A DNA stretch of 64,000 nt from Flavobacterium phragmitis. GTDB lineage: Bacteria > Bacteroidota > Bacteroidia > Flavobacteriales > Flavobacteriaceae. The notes beneath the pieces were generated by a model, which had not been told where the DNA came from, did no database searches, and worked only from the letters and a program-made list of their open reading frames with translations. Numbering within the stretch: the stretch's first letter is position 1; every line of letters begins with the position of its first letter. Shown piece by piece: positions 52,428-62,506 of the stretch. The position numbers and the translations under genes are program-made. The stretch spans positions 1 through 64,000 of the forward strand of contig NZ_FOMH01000010.1 of the NCBI RefSeq assembly GCF_900112575.1. The letters are read 5' to 3'.

Positions 52428-53909
52428 ATGCCACTATATAGCAGTCAACCCTTAAAAATATACAATTCACTATCTGGTGAAAAAGAAGATTTCAAACCCA
52501 TCCATGATGGAAATGTTGGAATGTATGTTTGTGGACCTACAGTATATAGTAATGTTCACTTAGGAAATGTGAGAACTTTTATGTCTTTTGACGTAATCTT
52601 CAGGTATTTTCTTCATTTGGATTATAAAGTTCGTTACGTTCGTAATATTACCGACGTAGGACATATCGTGGATGATGTGGATGAAGGTGAAGATAAAATT
52701 GCTAAAAAAGCACGTTTAGAGCAATTGGAACCTATGGAAGTAGTACAGCGTTATACTGTAGATTTTCATAATATTCTAAAAGCTTTCAACTTTTTACCGC
52801 CAAGTATAGAACCGACTGCGACCGGACATATAATTGAACAAATCGAAATCATCAAAAAAATAATTGATAAAGGTATCGGATATGTTGCCAACGGATCCGT
52901 TTATTTTGATGTTGTAAAATATAACGAAACCAATAATTACGGTATTTTAAGCGGTCGAAACATTGACGATATGCTGGCGAATACTCGTGATCTTGATGGA
53001 CAATCTGACAAAAGAAATCCGCAGGATTTTGCTCTTTGGAAAAAAGCAGAACCAGAACATATTATGAGATGGCCTTCACCTTGGAGCGACGGTTTTCCAG
53101 GCTGGCACTTAGAATGTACTGCTATGAGCACCAAATATCTTGGCAATCATTTTGACATTCATGGAGGCGGAATGGATCTAAAATTCCCTCACCACGAATG
53201 TGAAATCGCTCAAAATGAAGCTTGCACGGGTCAGGCTCCTGTAAATTACTGGATGCATGCCAATATGCTGACTTTAAACGGAAAGAAAATGGCTAAATCG
53301 ACTGGAAACAATATTCTTCCAGGCGAAATTCTTAGTGGCGACAACAACATCTTAAGTAAACCATTTTCTGCTTCTGTAACTCGTTTCTTTATGCTTCAAG
53401 CACATTACAGAAGTATTTTGGATTTTTCTGATGATGCTATTGTTGCTGCCGAAAAAGGATACAAAAGATTAATGGAAGCTGTTGATGCTTTACCAAACAT
53501 TACAGCTGGAAATACAAGTTCTATTGACTTTGCCGCATGGAAACAACTTTGCTACGATGCAATGAATGATGATTTCAATACGCCGATTTTAATTGCACAA
53601 TTATTTGAAGCCGTTCGTTACATCAATTTATTAAAAGATGGCAAAGAAACTATTTCACCGGCTGATCTAGCAGATTTTACAAAATCTGTAAACGCTTTTG
53701 TATTTGATGTTTTAGGTCTTAGCGATGAAAAAAGCGCTGATGGCGACAATGATAAATTAGAAGGTGTAGTCAATATGCTAATTGGAATGAGAAATCAAGC
53801 CAGAGCAGATAAAAACTTTGCTCTTTCTGATCAAATTAGAGATCAATTAATTGCTTTAGGAATTCAGCTTAAAGACGGAAAAGAAGGGACTTCGTTTAGC
53901 ATCCAATAA
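52428..53909 (+). CDS. cysS: Cysteinyl-tRNA synthetase
   Basis: This 493-residue class I synthetase charges tRNA-Cys. The HIGH-equivalent is HLGN at 44-47 in CGPTVYSNVHLGNVRT, with C35 as a zinc ligand; KMAKS at about 287-291 is the KMSKS motif. GWHLECTAMS and HHECEIAQNEA supply the remaining zinc ligands. The C-terminal anticodon-binding helix is normal. It starts 60 bases after the four-helix-bundle gene. Confidence 0.96.
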   Translation: MPLYSSQPLKIYNSLSGEKEDFKPIHDGNVGMYVCGPTVYSNVHLGNVRTFMSFDVIFRYFLHLDYKVRYVRNITDVGHIVDDVDEGEDKIAKKARLEQLEPMEVVQRYTVDFHNILKAFNFLPPSIEPTATGHIIEQIEIIKKIIDKGIGYVANGSVYFDVVKYNETNNYGILSGRNIDDMLANTRDLDGQSDKRNPQDFALWKKAEPEHIMRWPSPWSDGFPGWHLECTAMSTKYLGNHFDIHGGGMDLKFPHHECEIAQNEACTGQAPVNYWMHANMLTLNGKKMAKSTGNNILPGEILSGDNNILSKPFSASVTRFFMLQAHYRSILDFSDDAIVAAEKGYKRLMEAVDALPNITAGNTSSIDFAAWKQLCYDAMNDDFNTPILIAQLFEAVRYINLLKDGKETISPADLADFTKSVNAFVFDVLGLSDEKSADGDNDKLEGVVNMLIGMRNQARADKNFALSDQIRDQLIALGIQLKDGKEGTSFSIQ

Positions 53910-53986
53910 GAAAATAAAATTTTGGATGTAACAGAATTCATTTCTATACAACAAATAAAGAGTTTGAAAAATCAAACAACTATTTA

Positions 53987-54238
53987 ATGAAGCTATCCAA
54001 GATTCTAATATACCCTTTTGTACTCTTAGTGCGTTTTTATCAAACCGCAATTTCTCCGTTTACACCGGCGTCTTGCAGGTTTGAACCTACCTGCTCTAGT
54101 TACATGATTCAGGCTTTACAAACGCATGGATTGTTTTATGGCGGATTTTTGGGAATTAAACGTATTTTGAGTTGTCATCCTTGGGGAAGAAGCGGTTATG
54201 ATCCTGTGCCGGAAAAGAAATGCAATCATAAACATTAA
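53987..54238 (+). CDS. yidD: Membrane protein insertion efficiency factor YidD
   Basis: The 83-residue protein shows the family core RFYQTAISPFTPASCRFEPTCSSYMIQALQTHG and GIKRILSCHPWGRSGYDPVP, with three conserved Cys. YidD is a small membrane-associated protein that helps YidC-dependent insertion. The N-terminal helix (ILIYPFVLLVRF) associates with the membrane. The gene is 77 bases after cysS and 61 bases before lgt. Confidence 0.93.
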   Translation: MKLSKILIYPFVLLVRFYQTAISPFTPASCRFEPTCSSYMIQALQTHGLFYGGFLGIKRILSCHPWGRSGYDPVPEKKCNHKH

Positions 54239-54299
54239 CCTTTTATAAAACGGTACTTTACATTAAATATTTATTTTTACAATATATAAAACATTTTAC

Positions 54300-55232
54300 A
54301 TGACACACGCCTTAAATTTTGTTTGGAATCCTTCAGAAGGAATCAATTTAGGATTTTTTATGATTCGTTTTTACAGCTTAATGTTTGTAATTGCTTTTCT
54401 TTTAGGATGGTTTTTGATGAAAAAGATTTTCCAGAGAGAAAATGAATCACTTGAAAAACTCGATTCTTTATTTGTATGGACAGTTCTTGCCACTTTAATT
54501 GGCGCACGTTTAGGTCATGTTTTCTTTTACGATTGGGAATATTTCAGAAATCATTTATTAGAAATCTTCCTTCCATTTCGATTTGAACCAAAATTTGAGT
54601 TTACTGGATTCCAAGGATTAGCAAGCCACGGAGCGGCAATTTCTATCATTGTTGCAATGTATTACTACAGTAAAAAGATCTTAAAGCGTCCTCTTTTATG
54701 GATTCTAGACCGTATTGTTATTCCGGTTGCCAGCGGTGCTATTTTTGTGCGTTTAGGGAATTTCTTTAATTCAGAAATTATTGGAAACGAAACAACATCA
54801 TCATTTGGAATTCGTTTTTTACATGATGCATTCAGCAAAAACGAAGCGGTACAAAAAACTGGAATTGCAGATCCAAAAGAAGCTTATAATGCCATTGCTA
54901 CTAATCCAAAATTTGCAAATTTATTAGCAGAAGTTCCAGCGAGACATCCTGCACAATTGTATGAGGCATTCTCTTATATTTTTGTATTTGCTATTTTATA
55001 CTTTTTATACTGGAAAACAAACACCAGACTTAAATCAGGCTATTTATTTGGATTATTCTTAGTTCTTTTATTCGTAGTACGCTTTATTGTCGAATTTGTA
55101 AAACAAAGTCAAGGCGGTATCGAAGAGAATTTAGGTTATTTCTCTACAGGACAATGGTTGAGCATACCATTTATCATCATCGGATTATTCTTCATCATTA
55201 GAGCACAAAGAAATCCTTTAGCAGAATCATAA
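54300..55232 (+). CDS. lgt: Prolipoprotein diacylglyceryl transferase
   Basis: The 310-residue inner membrane enzyme moves a diacylglyceryl group to the lipobox Cys of prolipoproteins, the first step for the many lipoproteins in this window. It has about seven membrane segments and the signature GLASHGAAISI and RLGNFFNSEIIG (Lgt signature region). The insert between the signature and PARHPAQLYEA is longer than in E. coli, as is usual in Bacteroidota. Confidence 0.95.
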   Translation: MTHALNFVWNPSEGINLGFFMIRFYSLMFVIAFLLGWFLMKKIFQRENESLEKLDSLFVWTVLATLIGARLGHVFFYDWEYFRNHLLEIFLPFRFEPKFEFTGFQGLASHGAAISIIVAMYYYSKKILKRPLLWILDRIVIPVASGAIFVRLGNFFNSEIIGNETTSSFGIRFLHDAFSKNEAVQKTGIADPKEAYNAIATNPKFANLLAEVPARHPAQLYEAFSYIFVFAILYFLYWKTNTRLKSGYLFGLFLVLLFVVRFIVEFVKQSQGGIEENLGYFSTGQWLSIPFIIIGLFFIIRAQRNPLAES

Positions 55233-55253
55233 AAATTCTTTACAACATATAAA

Positions 55254-55285
55254 AACGCCCACTATCTTTAATATTGGGCGTTTTC
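55254..55285 (+). terminator. Terminator of lgt
   Basis: The stem AACGCCCA (55254-55261) with TGGGCGTT (55275-55282) is followed by TTCTTTTT. Confidence 0.75.
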
Positions 55286-55288
55286 TTT

Positions 55289-55903
55289 TTATAACCGACA
55301 CGAGATACCAAATTCAATATTTCTTGTATTGTAACCTGCGTTTGAACTTCCCAAGCCTGCATTAGAAACATGCCTTACATTCGGACGGACATCAAAACGA
55401 AACTTATTATAATCTATTGTAAACCCAAGCGCAAAAACATCTGCAAAAGAAAACCCTTTTGACATTCTTTCGGTTTCAGTGTCCGTAATCATCGGACCAA
55501 TACTTCCTAAGACATAACAAGAACAAATCTTTCCAATTGGCTTTCTAACTATAAAACCAAAATTAAGAACATATTCATGTATATTTTTTAACCGCATATA
55601 CTCTATACGTTTCTGTTCAAAATTAGGCGTTTCGGGTTTTACAAAATACAAATTCAAAAGCTGATGTTTACCAAAATTAATCTCGGGCTCAATTAAAATT
55701 TCATAATGGAAATTTTTGGTTTCTTTAATTTTCCAATAGAATTGCGCTTTATAAAAATGGTTTGTAAAAGTATAATCTGTATTATTAAATTCACTTCCAA
55801 AACCATAACTGATACCTAATCTGTAGTTATCATTTTTCTCTTGTGCTTGAAGCTGAAAGACTGTAGACAAAAGAAGAATAAAGAATATTCGTTTTGGAAT
55901 CAT
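55289..55903 (-). CDS. PagL-like lipid A deacylase / acyloxyacyl hydrolase family protein
   Basis: The 204-residue protein has a signal peptide (MIPKRIFFILLLSTVFQLQAQ) and an outer membrane beta-barrel pattern. Near the end it has NVRHVSNAGLGSSNAGYNTRN, matching the PagL active-site region where His and Ser (HxSNAG) form the catalytic pair. PagL removes the 3-O acyl chain of lipid A. It is convergent with lgt. The frame extends to an ATG at 55930, but 55903 puts the signal peptide at the N-terminus. Confidence 0.72.
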   Translation of the reverse strand: MIPKRIFFILLLSTVFQLQAQEKNDNYRLGISYGFGSEFNNTDYTFTNHFYKAQFYWKIKETKNFHYEILIEPEINFGKHQLLNLYFVKPETPNFEQKRIEYMRLKNIHEYVLNFGFIVRKPIGKICSCYVLGSIGPMITDTETERMSKGFSFADVFALGFTIDYNKFRFDVRPNVRHVSNAGLGSSNAGYNTRNIEFGISCRL

Positions 55904-55936
55904 AAATCGCTTTTGAGGTAATACAAACATAAAAAA

Positions 55937-55963
55937 AAGATCCAGTTTTCACTGGATCTTTTT
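55937..55963. terminator. Terminator of secDF
   Basis: The stem AAGATCCAGT (55937-55946) with ACTGGATCTT (55951-55960) and a 4-base loop has an A-run on one side and a T-run on the other. It lies between the secDF stop and the PagL-like gene, both on the minus strand. Confidence 0.8.
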
Positions 55964-55986
55964 AGTATTAAAAACAAGGTTTATAA

Positions 55987-58980
55987 TTATGCCTTATTGT
56001 GTTTGTCTTCAATTGTGTGTTTCTCATCATTTGAAATCGTATCTACCAATACTGGCGTAGCGATAAATAATGAAGAGTAAGTACCTACAATAATACCGAT
56101 TAACATCGCGAAGATAAATCCTCTAATTGACTCTCCACCGAAGATAAACATTGTTAACAATACAATAATCATCATTAATGAAGTATTCAATGTTCTAGAT
56201 AATGTAGTATTAATAGAAGCGTTTACGATATCTTCGAAACTTCCTTTACGGTTTCCGATGATAAATTCTCTCACCCTGTCAAATACAATTACCGTATCGT
56301 TCATAGAATAACCAATTACAGTTAAGATAGCAGCGATAAAGTGCTGATCCATTTCCATGTGGAAAGGCATGAATTTATAACATAATGAATAAACTCCTAA
56401 TACGAATACTACGTCGTGCGCAACAGCTGCAATCGCACCTAATGAATACTGCCATTTACGGAAAGATACCATTAAGTATAAGAAAATAACTGCCATTGCT
56501 CCAAGAACTGCCCAGTATGAGTTAGTTTTGATATCTTCAGAGATAGAAGCTCCAACTTTAGAAGCTTGTAATACCCCAACCGTTTTACCGTTGTAAGAGT
56601 TAATGAATTTATCATAAGAAGTATTTGGGAAATATTTCTGCAAAGCAGTATATAATTTCTGATTCACTTCTTCGTCAATAGCTACACCATCTTCTTTAAT
56701 TTTATATTTAGTTGTGATTTTCAATTGATCATCATCACCTAAAATTTTAGCTTCAACTGGAGTACCGAAAGCAGCAGATAATTCATCTGAAACTGCAGTA
56801 GCATCAACAGCTTTTTCAAATTTAACCTGGAAAGTTCTACCTCCAACAAAATCCACACCTTCATCTAATCCGTTAACGAAGAAGATAGAAACTAAACTTA
56901 CTACTGTTACAATAGAAGAGAAGATATAAGTGAATTTTTTAACTTTAATAAAGTCAAAGTGGAAATTAGTAAACCAGTTTTTAGTAATGTTTGTAGAGAA
57001 AGTCAAATCTGCTTTTCCTAAAATATTTCTGTCGATGAAAATTCTAGCAATAAAGATAGAAGTAAACAACGAAGTTACGATACCAATTAATAATGTTAAT
57101 GCGAAACCTTTGATTGGACCTGTACCAAAAATAAACAAGATAGCTCCAGTCAAAACGTGAGTAACGTTAGCATCAATAATAGAACGCATTGCACCATGCC
57201 ATCCGTAAGAAGCTTGAACTGCCTCAGAAAGTGATTTTCCTTCACGCAATTCCTCTTTTGCTCTTTCGTAGATAATAATGTTCGCATCTACGGCAGTACC
57301 TAATGTTAATACGATACCTGCAATACCTGGCAATGTTAATACGAAACCAAAACTTGCCATAATTCCGAATAAGAATAGTAAGTTCAATAATAATGCAAGG
57401 TTTGCATACCAACCCGCTTTACCATAATAGAATACCATCCAAACACAAACTAATAAGAATCCTAATACAGAAGAAATTGTACCTGCATCAATAGCAGCTT
57501 GTCCTAAAGATGGACCAACAACTGTTGATTGAATAATATCAGCAGAAGCTGGTAATTTACCTGCATTCAATACGTTTGCTAAATCTTTCGTTTCAGCTAC
57601 ATCAAAAGAACCTGTAATTTCAGATCTTCCTCCAGCGATTGGACCACTTGTAACACCAGGCGCAGAATATACGATGTCATCAAGAACAATAGCAATATAA
57701 CTTTTTTGAGCAAATGCTCTTCCTGTTAATTCTTCCCAAACTTTAGCACCTTGGCTGTTCATCTGCATAGAAACTGCAGGTTTACCCATTTGGTCAAAAG
57801 TATCTTTTGCATCAGTTACAACACCACCGCTCATTGCTGGGTTATTATCTCTGTTTCCTTTTAAAGCATATAATTCAACAACTTCAATATCTTTTGCACT
57901 TGCTAAATCTTTTGCTTTTTGATCTTTTATTGTAGTTGGCTTACTCCAAACAAATTTTGCATAATGCTGGTCAGCTGCCAATAAAACTCTAATGTCTGGT
58001 CTTTTAAAGTAAGCATTGATAGCTGCTGTATCTTTTGGTGCAAAATAACCTAAAACTGGTCCACCACCTTGACCGATAATTTTGTCGAACAAAGGATTGT
58101 TTCCTTTTTTAGCTGCAGTAGAATCTTTAGTTTCATCTGTCAATAAAGCGTTCAATGAATCTTTAGCAACAGCTTTAGTTTCAACTTTTTTAACTTCCGT
58201 TTTCTTTAAAGCTTCATTAGCCGCAACTAAGAAGTTTCCAATTTCTTCAATTTTATAAGTTTCCCAGAACTCTAATTGAGCTTTTCCACCTAATAACTTT
58301 TTAATTCTATCCACATCCTTAGCACCTGGAAGCTCTACTAAGATTCTTCCTGTTTCTCCTAATTTTTGGATGTTTGGCTGTGTAACACCAAATTTGTCGA
58401 TACGCTCTCTTAATACTTTAAAAGCACTTTCTACAGACTCATCAACTTTTCTTTTTATTACTTTTTGAACTTGAGCATCAGACATTTGAAAATCTACTCC
58501 ACCATCTCCTTGAAGACTTCTGTTAGCAAAAATATCTGGCGATGCCAATTTCACAGTTCCTTTTGAATTTGCTTCAAAAGCTTCAAAGAACTTATTTAAA
58601 TATGTTTTGTTTCCTTCTAAATTTGCAGAAGCATCAGCTAAAGATTTATTAAATACTGGGTTTTTAGAATTATTAGCTAAACCTTTTAATACATCTTTAA
58701 TAGAAATTTGAAGAATTACGTTGATTCCTCCTTCTAAGTCAAGACCTTTATTAAGCTGTTTGTTTTTCACTTCATTATAAGTGAAATCAGTAAAACCAAG
58801 ATTTAATACTTTTTCTTTACCAATAGAATCTAAATATTTCAGCTCTTTATCAGGATTATCTCCTGCAAAAGCTTTAGCCTCACTTTTGACACCATTTGCC
58901 ACAAAAGTGAATGATAGTTGGTAAATACTTACCAATGCAAATAGAATTGCGAAAAATTTAATAAGTCCTTTATTCTGCAT
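55987..58980 (-). CDS. secDF: Protein translocase subunit SecDF (fusion)
   Basis: The 997-residue inner membrane protein joins SecD and SecF, which use the proton gradient to complete Sec-dependent export. The N-terminal SecD part has the first membrane helix, NKGLDLEGGINVILQISIKDVL with the periplasmic P1 domain, and TAVDANIIIYERAKEELREGKS in helix 4. The SecF part starts near residue 660 with GVDFVGGRTFQVKFE and has YSMNDTVIVFDRVRE. Fusion is typical for Bacteroidota. A Lys/Ser/Thr-rich insert (about 250-300) is lineage-specific. Confidence 0.96.
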   Translation of the reverse strand: MQNKGLIKFFAILFALVSIYQLSFTFVANGVKSEAKAFAGDNPDKELKYLDSIGKEKVLNLGFTDFTYNEVKNKQLNKGLDLEGGINVILQISIKDVLKGLANNSKNPVFNKSLADASANLEGNKTYLNKFFEAFEANSKGTVKLASPDIFANRSLQGDGGVDFQMSDAQVQKVIKRKVDESVESAFKVLRERIDKFGVTQPNIQKLGETGRILVELPGAKDVDRIKKLLGGKAQLEFWETYKIEEIGNFLVAANEALKKTEVKKVETKAVAKDSLNALLTDETKDSTAAKKGNNPLFDKIIGQGGGPVLGYFAPKDTAAINAYFKRPDIRVLLAADQHYAKFVWSKPTTIKDQKAKDLASAKDIEVVELYALKGNRDNNPAMSGGVVTDAKDTFDQMGKPAVSMQMNSQGAKVWEELTGRAFAQKSYIAIVLDDIVYSAPGVTSGPIAGGRSEITGSFDVAETKDLANVLNAGKLPASADIIQSTVVGPSLGQAAIDAGTISSVLGFLLVCVWMVFYYGKAGWYANLALLLNLLFLFGIMASFGFVLTLPGIAGIVLTLGTAVDANIIIYERAKEELREGKSLSEAVQASYGWHGAMRSIIDANVTHVLTGAILFIFGTGPIKGFALTLLIGIVTSLFTSIFIARIFIDRNILGKADLTFSTNITKNWFTNFHFDFIKVKKFTYIFSSIVTVVSLVSIFFVNGLDEGVDFVGGRTFQVKFEKAVDATAVSDELSAAFGTPVEAKILGDDDQLKITTKYKIKEDGVAIDEEVNQKLYTALQKYFPNTSYDKFINSYNGKTVGVLQASKVGASISEDIKTNSYWAVLGAMAVIFLYLMVSFRKWQYSLGAIAAVAHDVVFVLGVYSLCYKFMPFHMEMDQHFIAAILTVIGYSMNDTVIVFDRVREFIIGNRKGSFEDIVNASINTTLSRTLNTSLMMIIVLLTMFIFGGESIRGFIFAMLIGIIVGTYSSLFIATPVLVDTISNDEKHTIEDKHNKA

Positions 58981-59165
58981 TATTACTAAAAATTAATTAT
59001 GTTTTATTTTTGTTTTTGTTTTAAAGTCCCATAAAATAAGCCCTGACATGATTTTTTAAAACAAAAATACGAGATCACGAATTACCAATTTTTTTTTAAA
59101 CCGAGCAAATATATAATTAACGAAAATATTAACCAATTTATTTATTAATTAATCTCAAAAAAAAA

Positions 59166-59181
59166 GCTGCAAAAGTGCAGC
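59166..59181 (-). terminator. Terminator of mdh
   Basis: The stem GCTGC (59166-59170) with GCAGC (59177-59181) is followed on the minus strand by a T-run. It lies 26 bases after the mdh stop. Confidence 0.75.
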
Positions 59182-59206
59182 CTTTTCTCTTTTTTTGCGG
59201 TTTTTA

Positions 59207-60142
59207 TTATACTAAAATCGTTTTTAGGGCATCATTCATGCTGCGAACTGCATCTGCACTTTTCGCAAATAACGCTTTTTCCTGATCGTTTAAGTTAATA
59301 TCCAAAATTTCTTCAACTCCATTTTTTCCTATTATACATGGCACCCCTATACAGATATCATCTTGACCATACTCCCCTTCTACAAAAACAGAGCACGCAA
59401 TCATTTTCTTTTGATCGTTCAAAATACTATCCACCAAATAAGCCACAGAAGCTCCTGGAGCGTACCAAGCAGAAGTTCCTAACAACCCTGTAAGCGTTGC
59501 TCCTCCTACCATTGTATCTGCAGCAACTTTCTGCAATACTTCTTCAGAAAGGAACTGAGAAACAGGAATCCCATTGTAAGATGCCAAACGTGTTAACGGA
59601 ATCATAGTGGTATCACCATGACCTCCAATCACCATTGCCGAAATATCATTTGCAGGTTTATCTAAAGCCAACGAAAGATAGGTTCTAAAACGCGAACTGT
59701 CTAAAGCACCTCCCATTCCTATAATTCTGTTTTTTGGAAGACCTGTTGCTTTTAAAGCCAAATACGTCATCGTATCCATTGGATTTGATACTACAACAAT
59801 AATTGTATCTGGAGAATATTTAAGTACATTTTCAGCCACTGCTTTTACAATTCCTGCGTTTATACCAATTAATTCTTCTCTTGTCATTCCGGGCTTTCTT
59901 GGAATACCTGATGTAATTACAACTACATCGCTTCCTGCAGTTTTAGAATAATCGTTGGTCACTCCTGATACTTTGGTATTAAAACCAGTATTTGTAGCAC
60001 ACTGTGTAATATCCAGTGCTTTTCCTTCTGCAAAACCTTCTTTAATATCCAACAATACTACTTCGCTTGCAATTCCTCTATAAGAAATAACATCTGCACA
60101 TGTAGCTCCAACATTTCCTGCTCCTACAATGGTAACTTTCAT
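59207..60142 (-). CDS. mdh: Malate dehydrogenase
   Basis: This 311-residue enzyme oxidises malate to oxaloacetate with NAD in the TCA cycle. It has the Rossmann GAGNVGATCA at the N-terminus, SGIPRKPGMTREELIGINAGI, VSNPMDTMTYLA and the catalytic His in GGHGDTTMIPLTR. The length and MGGALDSSRFR fit the LDH-like MDH type of Bacteroidota. It is followed upstream on the same strand by gyrB, with a hairpin between them. Confidence 0.96.
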   Translation of the reverse strand: MKVTIVGAGNVGATCADVISYRGIASEVVLLDIKEGFAEGKALDITQCATNTGFNTKVSGVTNDYSKTAGSDVVVITSGIPRKPGMTREELIGINAGIVKAVAENVLKYSPDTIIVVVSNPMDTMTYLALKATGLPKNRIIGMGGALDSSRFRTYLSLALDKPANDISAMVIGGHGDTTMIPLTRLASYNGIPVSQFLSEEVLQKVAADTMVGGATLTGLLGTSAWYAPGASVAYLVDSILNDQKKMIACSVFVEGEYGQDDICIGVPCIIGKNGVEEILDINLNDQEKALFAKSADAVRSMNDALKTILV

Positions 60143-60189
60143 ATTTTAATACTTTATCGGTTATTAATACTGCCTATCCTTTAAAAAGG

Positions 60190-60234
60190 CAATTCGTTTA
60201 ATTGTCTAGTAAATTTAAACAATTAAACGAATTG
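60190..60234. terminator. Perfect 16-bp hairpin between gyrB and mdh
   Basis: CAATTCGTTTAATTGT (60190-60205) and its exact complement (60219-60234) flank a 13-base loop. On the minus strand GCCTTTTTAAAGG follows. It would end gyrB transcription, or it may belong to the A/T-rich 8-base repeat style seen at 41234-41383. Confidence 0.65.
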
Positions 60235-60253
60235 AAATTATTAATTTTTCATT

Positions 60254-62194
60254 TTATGCATCAATATTTGCATAAACTGCATTTTTCTCGATAAACTCTC
60301 TACGAGGCGGTACTTCATCACCCATCAACATAGAGAAAACTTGATCCGCTTCTGCAAGGCTTTCAATATTAACCTGACGTAATGTTCTGAAATTCGGATC
60401 CATTGTAGTTTCCCATAATTGCTCCGCGTTCATCTCTCCAAGACCTTTATAACGTTGAATGTTTGCACTTCCTCCCATTCTTTCGTTTGCCTGATCACGC
60501 TGTACATCATTCCAAGCATATTCTTTTTTGTTTCCTTTTTTAACCAAGTATAAAGGCGGTGCCGCAATGTATACGTGACCTTCTTCTATAAGCTCTTTCA
60601 TAAAACGGAAGAAGAACGTTAATATTAAGGTAGAAATGTGACTACCATCGACATCGGCATCACACATGATGATTACCTTATGATATCTTAGTTTTTCAAG
60701 ATTCAAGGCTTTACTATCTTCAGCAGTTCCAACTGTTACCCCTAAAGCCGTAAAGATATTTCTAATCTCTTCGTTTTCGAATACTTTATGATGCATCGCT
60801 TTCTCAACGTTCAAGATTTTACCACGTAATGGCAGAATCGCTTGAAAGTTACGATCACGACCTTGTTTGGCTGTTCCACCAGCCGAATCTCCCTCGACAA
60901 GGTAAACTTCACATCTTGCTGGATCTTGCTCTGAACAATCAGATAATTTTCCTGGTAATCCTCCACCGCCCATAACGGTTTTACGCTGTACCATTTCACG
61001 CGCTTTTTTCGCTGCGTGACGTGCCTGAGCCGCTAAGATTACTTTTTGGATGATTAATTTTGCATCATTTGGGTTTTCTTCCAAATAATTTTCCAACATT
61101 TCTCCAACAGCTTGAGAAACTGGAGAAACAACTTCTCTATTTCCAAGTTTTGTCTTCGTCTGTCCTTCGAACTGAGGTTCTGATACTTTTACAGAAATAA
61201 TTGCTGTTAATCCTTCACGGAAGTCATCTCCAGCAATTTCGAATTTCAATTTATCCAACAAACCTGAAGCATCGGCATATTTTTTAAGCGTTCTTGTCAA
61301 ACCACTTCTAAAACCTTGTAAATGCGTTCCTCCTTCGTGCGTGTTGATATTATTTACATAAGAAAAAATATTCTCAGTATAACTTGTATTATAAATCAAG
61401 GCAACTTCAACTGGGATTTCCCCTTTGTCATTATCCATACTTATAACATGAGAAACGATTGGCTCACGGTTACCATCTAAATAACGAATGTATTCTTTTA
61501 ATCCTTCATCAGAATGAAATACTTCACTTCTAAATTCACCTTTATCATCAACTTCTCTCTTATCTGTAAATGTAATCGTAATTCCTTTGTTCAAGAAAGA
61601 AAGCTCACGCATACGAGCTGATAAAGTATCGTAAGAGAATTCTGTTGTCTGCTGAAAGATAGTATCGTCTGGAAAGAAAGTCTGGCGTGTACCTCTTTTT
61701 TCTGTTTCTCCAATTTGTTTTACTGGATATAAAGCTTTTCCTCTTTCGTATTCCTGCTCATAAATCTTACCTTCTCTAAATACAGTAGATTTCATATGAA
61801 CAGAAAGTGCATTTACCACAGAAACCCCCACACCGTGAAGACCTCCAGACACTTTATAAGAATCTTTATCAAATTTACCTCCGGCACCAATTTTAGTCAT
61901 TACAACTTCAAGTGCAGAAACTCCTTCTTTTTTATGTAAATCTACTGGAATACCACGTCCGTTATCTTCAACTGTAACAGAACCATCTTCGTTTATTGTA
62001 ACACCAATAGTATCACAATGCCCTCCCATGGCCTCATCAATAGAGTTATCAACAACCTCATAAACTAAATGATGCAGTCCTCGAACCCCTACATCTCCAA
62101 TATACATCGATGGACGCATTCTTACGTGCTCCATCCCTTCTAATGCCTGAATACTATCTGCTGAATAATTGTTCTTCTTGATTTCTTCGCTCAT
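60254..62194 (-). CDS. gyrB: DNA gyrase subunit B
   Basis: The 646-residue subunit supplies ATP hydrolysis for negative supercoiling. It has the GHKL ATP site (EVVDNSIDEAMGGHCD, NGRGIPVD, GGLHGVGVSVVNALS), the TOPRIM region EGDSAGGTAKQGRDRNFQAILPLRGKILNVEKA and MCDADVDGSHI, and the C-terminal QRYKGLGEMNAEQLWETTM. The length is normal for Bacteroidota. A TAnnTTTG-type element (TATATTTG on the minus strand, 62233-62240) lies 39 bases upstream. Confidence 0.98.
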   Translation of the reverse strand: MSEEIKKNNYSADSIQALEGMEHVRMRPSMYIGDVGVRGLHHLVYEVVDNSIDEAMGGHCDTIGVTINEDGSVTVEDNGRGIPVDLHKKEGVSALEVVMTKIGAGGKFDKDSYKVSGGLHGVGVSVVNALSVHMKSTVFREGKIYEQEYERGKALYPVKQIGETEKRGTRQTFFPDDTIFQQTTEFSYDTLSARMRELSFLNKGITITFTDKREVDDKGEFRSEVFHSDEGLKEYIRYLDGNREPIVSHVISMDNDKGEIPVEVALIYNTSYTENIFSYVNNINTHEGGTHLQGFRSGLTRTLKKYADASGLLDKLKFEIAGDDFREGLTAIISVKVSEPQFEGQTKTKLGNREVVSPVSQAVGEMLENYLEENPNDAKLIIQKVILAAQARHAAKKAREMVQRKTVMGGGGLPGKLSDCSEQDPARCEVYLVEGDSAGGTAKQGRDRNFQAILPLRGKILNVEKAMHHKVFENEEIRNIFTALGVTVGTAEDSKALNLEKLRYHKVIIMCDADVDGSHISTLILTFFFRFMKELIEEGHVYIAAPPLYLVKKGNKKEYAWNDVQRDQANERMGGSANIQRYKGLGEMNAEQLWETTMDPNFRTLRQVNIESLAEADQVFSMLMGDEVPPRREFIEKNAVYANIDA

Positions 62195-62232
62195 ATAATT
62201 TATTCTAATAAATGTAATTATTGTCTAACAGG

Positions 62233-62240
62233 CAAATATA
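62233..62240 (-). promoter_or_regulatory. Putative -7 element of gyrB
   Basis: The minus strand reads TATATTTG, an exact TAnnTTTG match, 39 bases before the gyrB ATG. The -33 position at 19-base spacing reads TGGG, so the match is partial. Confidence 0.45.
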
Positions 62241-62341
62241 TGAAAACGCAGGCTATATACCCAGTAAAATACCACTTAAAGCAGTTAAGTTATTAACACA
62301 ATTGTCTGAAAAACCTAAAAATAAAACTAAAACCTTAGTTT

Positions 62342-62453
62342 AAATTCCAAAACTGGAAATAATGCGAAAGTTTTAAAAGTCCAATCTTTGAAATCCCAAA
62401 TTCCAGAACTGGAAATAATGCGAAAGTTTAAAAATTCTAATCTTTGAAATTGC
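62342..62453. repeat. Two 56-base direct repeats upstream of gyrB
   Basis: Copies at 62342-62397 and 62398-62453 are head to tail and differ at a few bases. Each has AAATTCCA, then ACTGGAAATAATGCGAAAG, then CAATCTTTGAAAT (second copy TAATCTTTGAAAT). Related AATTCCA units continue to 62595. No gene is seen in the 404 bases between gyrB and asnB. Confidence 0.85.
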
Positions 62454-62506
62454 TTCACTTGTTCGATAGCAATCGAGTCCAAATTCCAAAACTAATCGTT
62501 CCACAT

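Noticed and set aside
62342..62453. CRISPR-like pair of repeats before gyrB
   Set aside because: The two 56-base units are head to tail without spacers.
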